DNA from: Candidatus Enterovibrio altilux
Lineage (GTDB): Bacteria > Pseudomonadota > Gammaproteobacteria > Enterobacterales > Vibrionaceae
Direction of reading: 5' to 3'
DNA length: 64,000 nucleotides
Assembly (NCBI RefSeq): GCF_002381345.1
Contig: NZ_CP020660.1
Coordinates: 62,001 to 126,000 of the forward strand
Shown: positions 63,627 through 64,000 of the stretch, piece by piece
How positions within the stretch are numbered: the stretch's first letter is position 1
Layout: each line of letters opens with the position of its first letter
Translations under genes and position numbers: made by a program
Notes under the pieces: generated by a model
What the model was told of the DNA's origin: nothing
Databases searched by the model: none
Seen by the model: the letters and a program-made list of their open reading frames with translations, nothing else

Positions 63627-64000
63627 GGCTTTGTTTCTTAAATTATGGAACTGAATTACTAATCTATGCTTTAAACAGCTAAGTTTGCTTACATACTTAG
63701 GTTTATGGACAAATTTTGCTGTAAAATAAACACTTGGGAACAGTATAATCAAACTTTAATTATTCATAGCTCACTAATATTTTGGATTGACATAGACGTC
63801 ATGTAGCTATGGAATTAAATGCAGCTAGTAATAGAGGGAAACGTCGTTTATTTAGCGACTTAGCCATTTTTAGCGGTCGATGTAAATATGCATGAAATAA
63901 TCGCTGCTGGGCTTAATGTATCAAATGTGACTAACGGTGAAGTGCTATCTAGCTTGCTTAAACAGATCCGCCGCAGAATTGATGAAGTATCATGCCATCG
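63627..64000 (+). mobile_element. IS5-family relic at window end, plus orientation
   Basis: Starts GGCTTTGTTTCTTAAATTAT. Left part to about 63868 (GACTTAGCCATT), then a jump to the middle of the transposase (TTTAGCGGTCGATGTAAA), losing about 350 bp at an ATT microhomology. It continues to the edge of the window (CTTAAACAGATCCGCC). The right end is not seen. It lies where a yadH permease gene would be expected. Confidence 0.83.

Overview
The window looks like a chromosomal segment of a gammaproteobacterium of the family Vibrionaceae whose genome is decaying. The intact proteins resemble Vibrio/Enterovibrio/Photobacterium orthologs by eye: a sodium-driven flagellar motor pair PomA/PomB, a Vibrio-type RibA, a 1605-residue NAD-glutamate dehydrogenase next to pyrD, and proQ-prc. 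Base composition is AT-rich. About half of the window is intact coding sequence, and roughly a third (my hand tally is about 22-23 kb) is dead copies of one IS5-family insertion sequence. Retained housekeeping and motility genes with massive IS decay in the spacers fit a host-restricted symbiont that has passed through an IS burst, such as the luminous ceratioid-anglerfish symbionts (Candidatus Enterovibrio). That taxonomic guess is inference. No lux genes, rRNA, tRNA or CRISPR were seen.

Layout. 1-0.9 kb: sodB (cut by the window edge) divergent from grxD. 0.9-2.7 kb: nested IS relics where a zipA neighbour would be expected. 2.7-6.7 kb: ligA, an ArsC/Spx-like gene and dapE. 6.7-10.9 kb: IS relics, an IS6-like transposase relic, ribA, and a relic acetyltransferase. 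10.9-18.4 kb: thiI, pomB-pomA (minus) divergent from xseB-ispA, a dead IS630-like element, then dxs. 18.4-29 kb: ygfZ, a DUF3545 protein, tadA and an Hha/YmoA-like protein scattered among six IS relic clusters. 29-38 kb: ptsG, proQ-prc, ybjL. 38-46.5 kb: a hybrid histidine kinase, tamA without tamB, and a low-molecular-weight tyrosine phosphatase. 46.5-55.5 kb: a frameshifted CBS-domain gene, a DUF406 protein with a clear terminator, a PuuC-like aldehyde dehydrogenase and a membrane-anchored coiled-coil protein. 55.6-64 kb: NAD-glutamate dehydrogenase, pyrD, and a YadG-like ABC ATPase whose permease gene is missing at the expected place.

Functionally the surviving genes cover isoprenoid synthesis (dxs, ispA), lysine/peptidoglycan precursors (dapE), riboflavin (ribA), pyrimidines (pyrD), thiolation/thiamine (thiI), tRNA wobble editing (tadA), DNA ligation, glucose uptake (ptsG), glutamate catabolism, envelope quality control (prc, tamA), redox defence (sodB, grxD) and flagellar rotation. 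Operon pairs that remain tight are pomA-pomB and xseB-ispA (8-nt overlaps) and proQ-prc. Others have been loosened or cut by IS material.

The most unusual thing is the structure of the IS population. Many copies are not simple elements but share a chimeric architecture: a whole element joined to an inverted second copy of its own 3' terminal 150-230 bp, so both outer ends are the same IS end. This foldback-like derivative occurs in both orientations around the window with the same junction, and a subset also shares one internal deletion between two 11-bp direct repeats. That suggests a non-autonomous derivative that spread before the whole family died.
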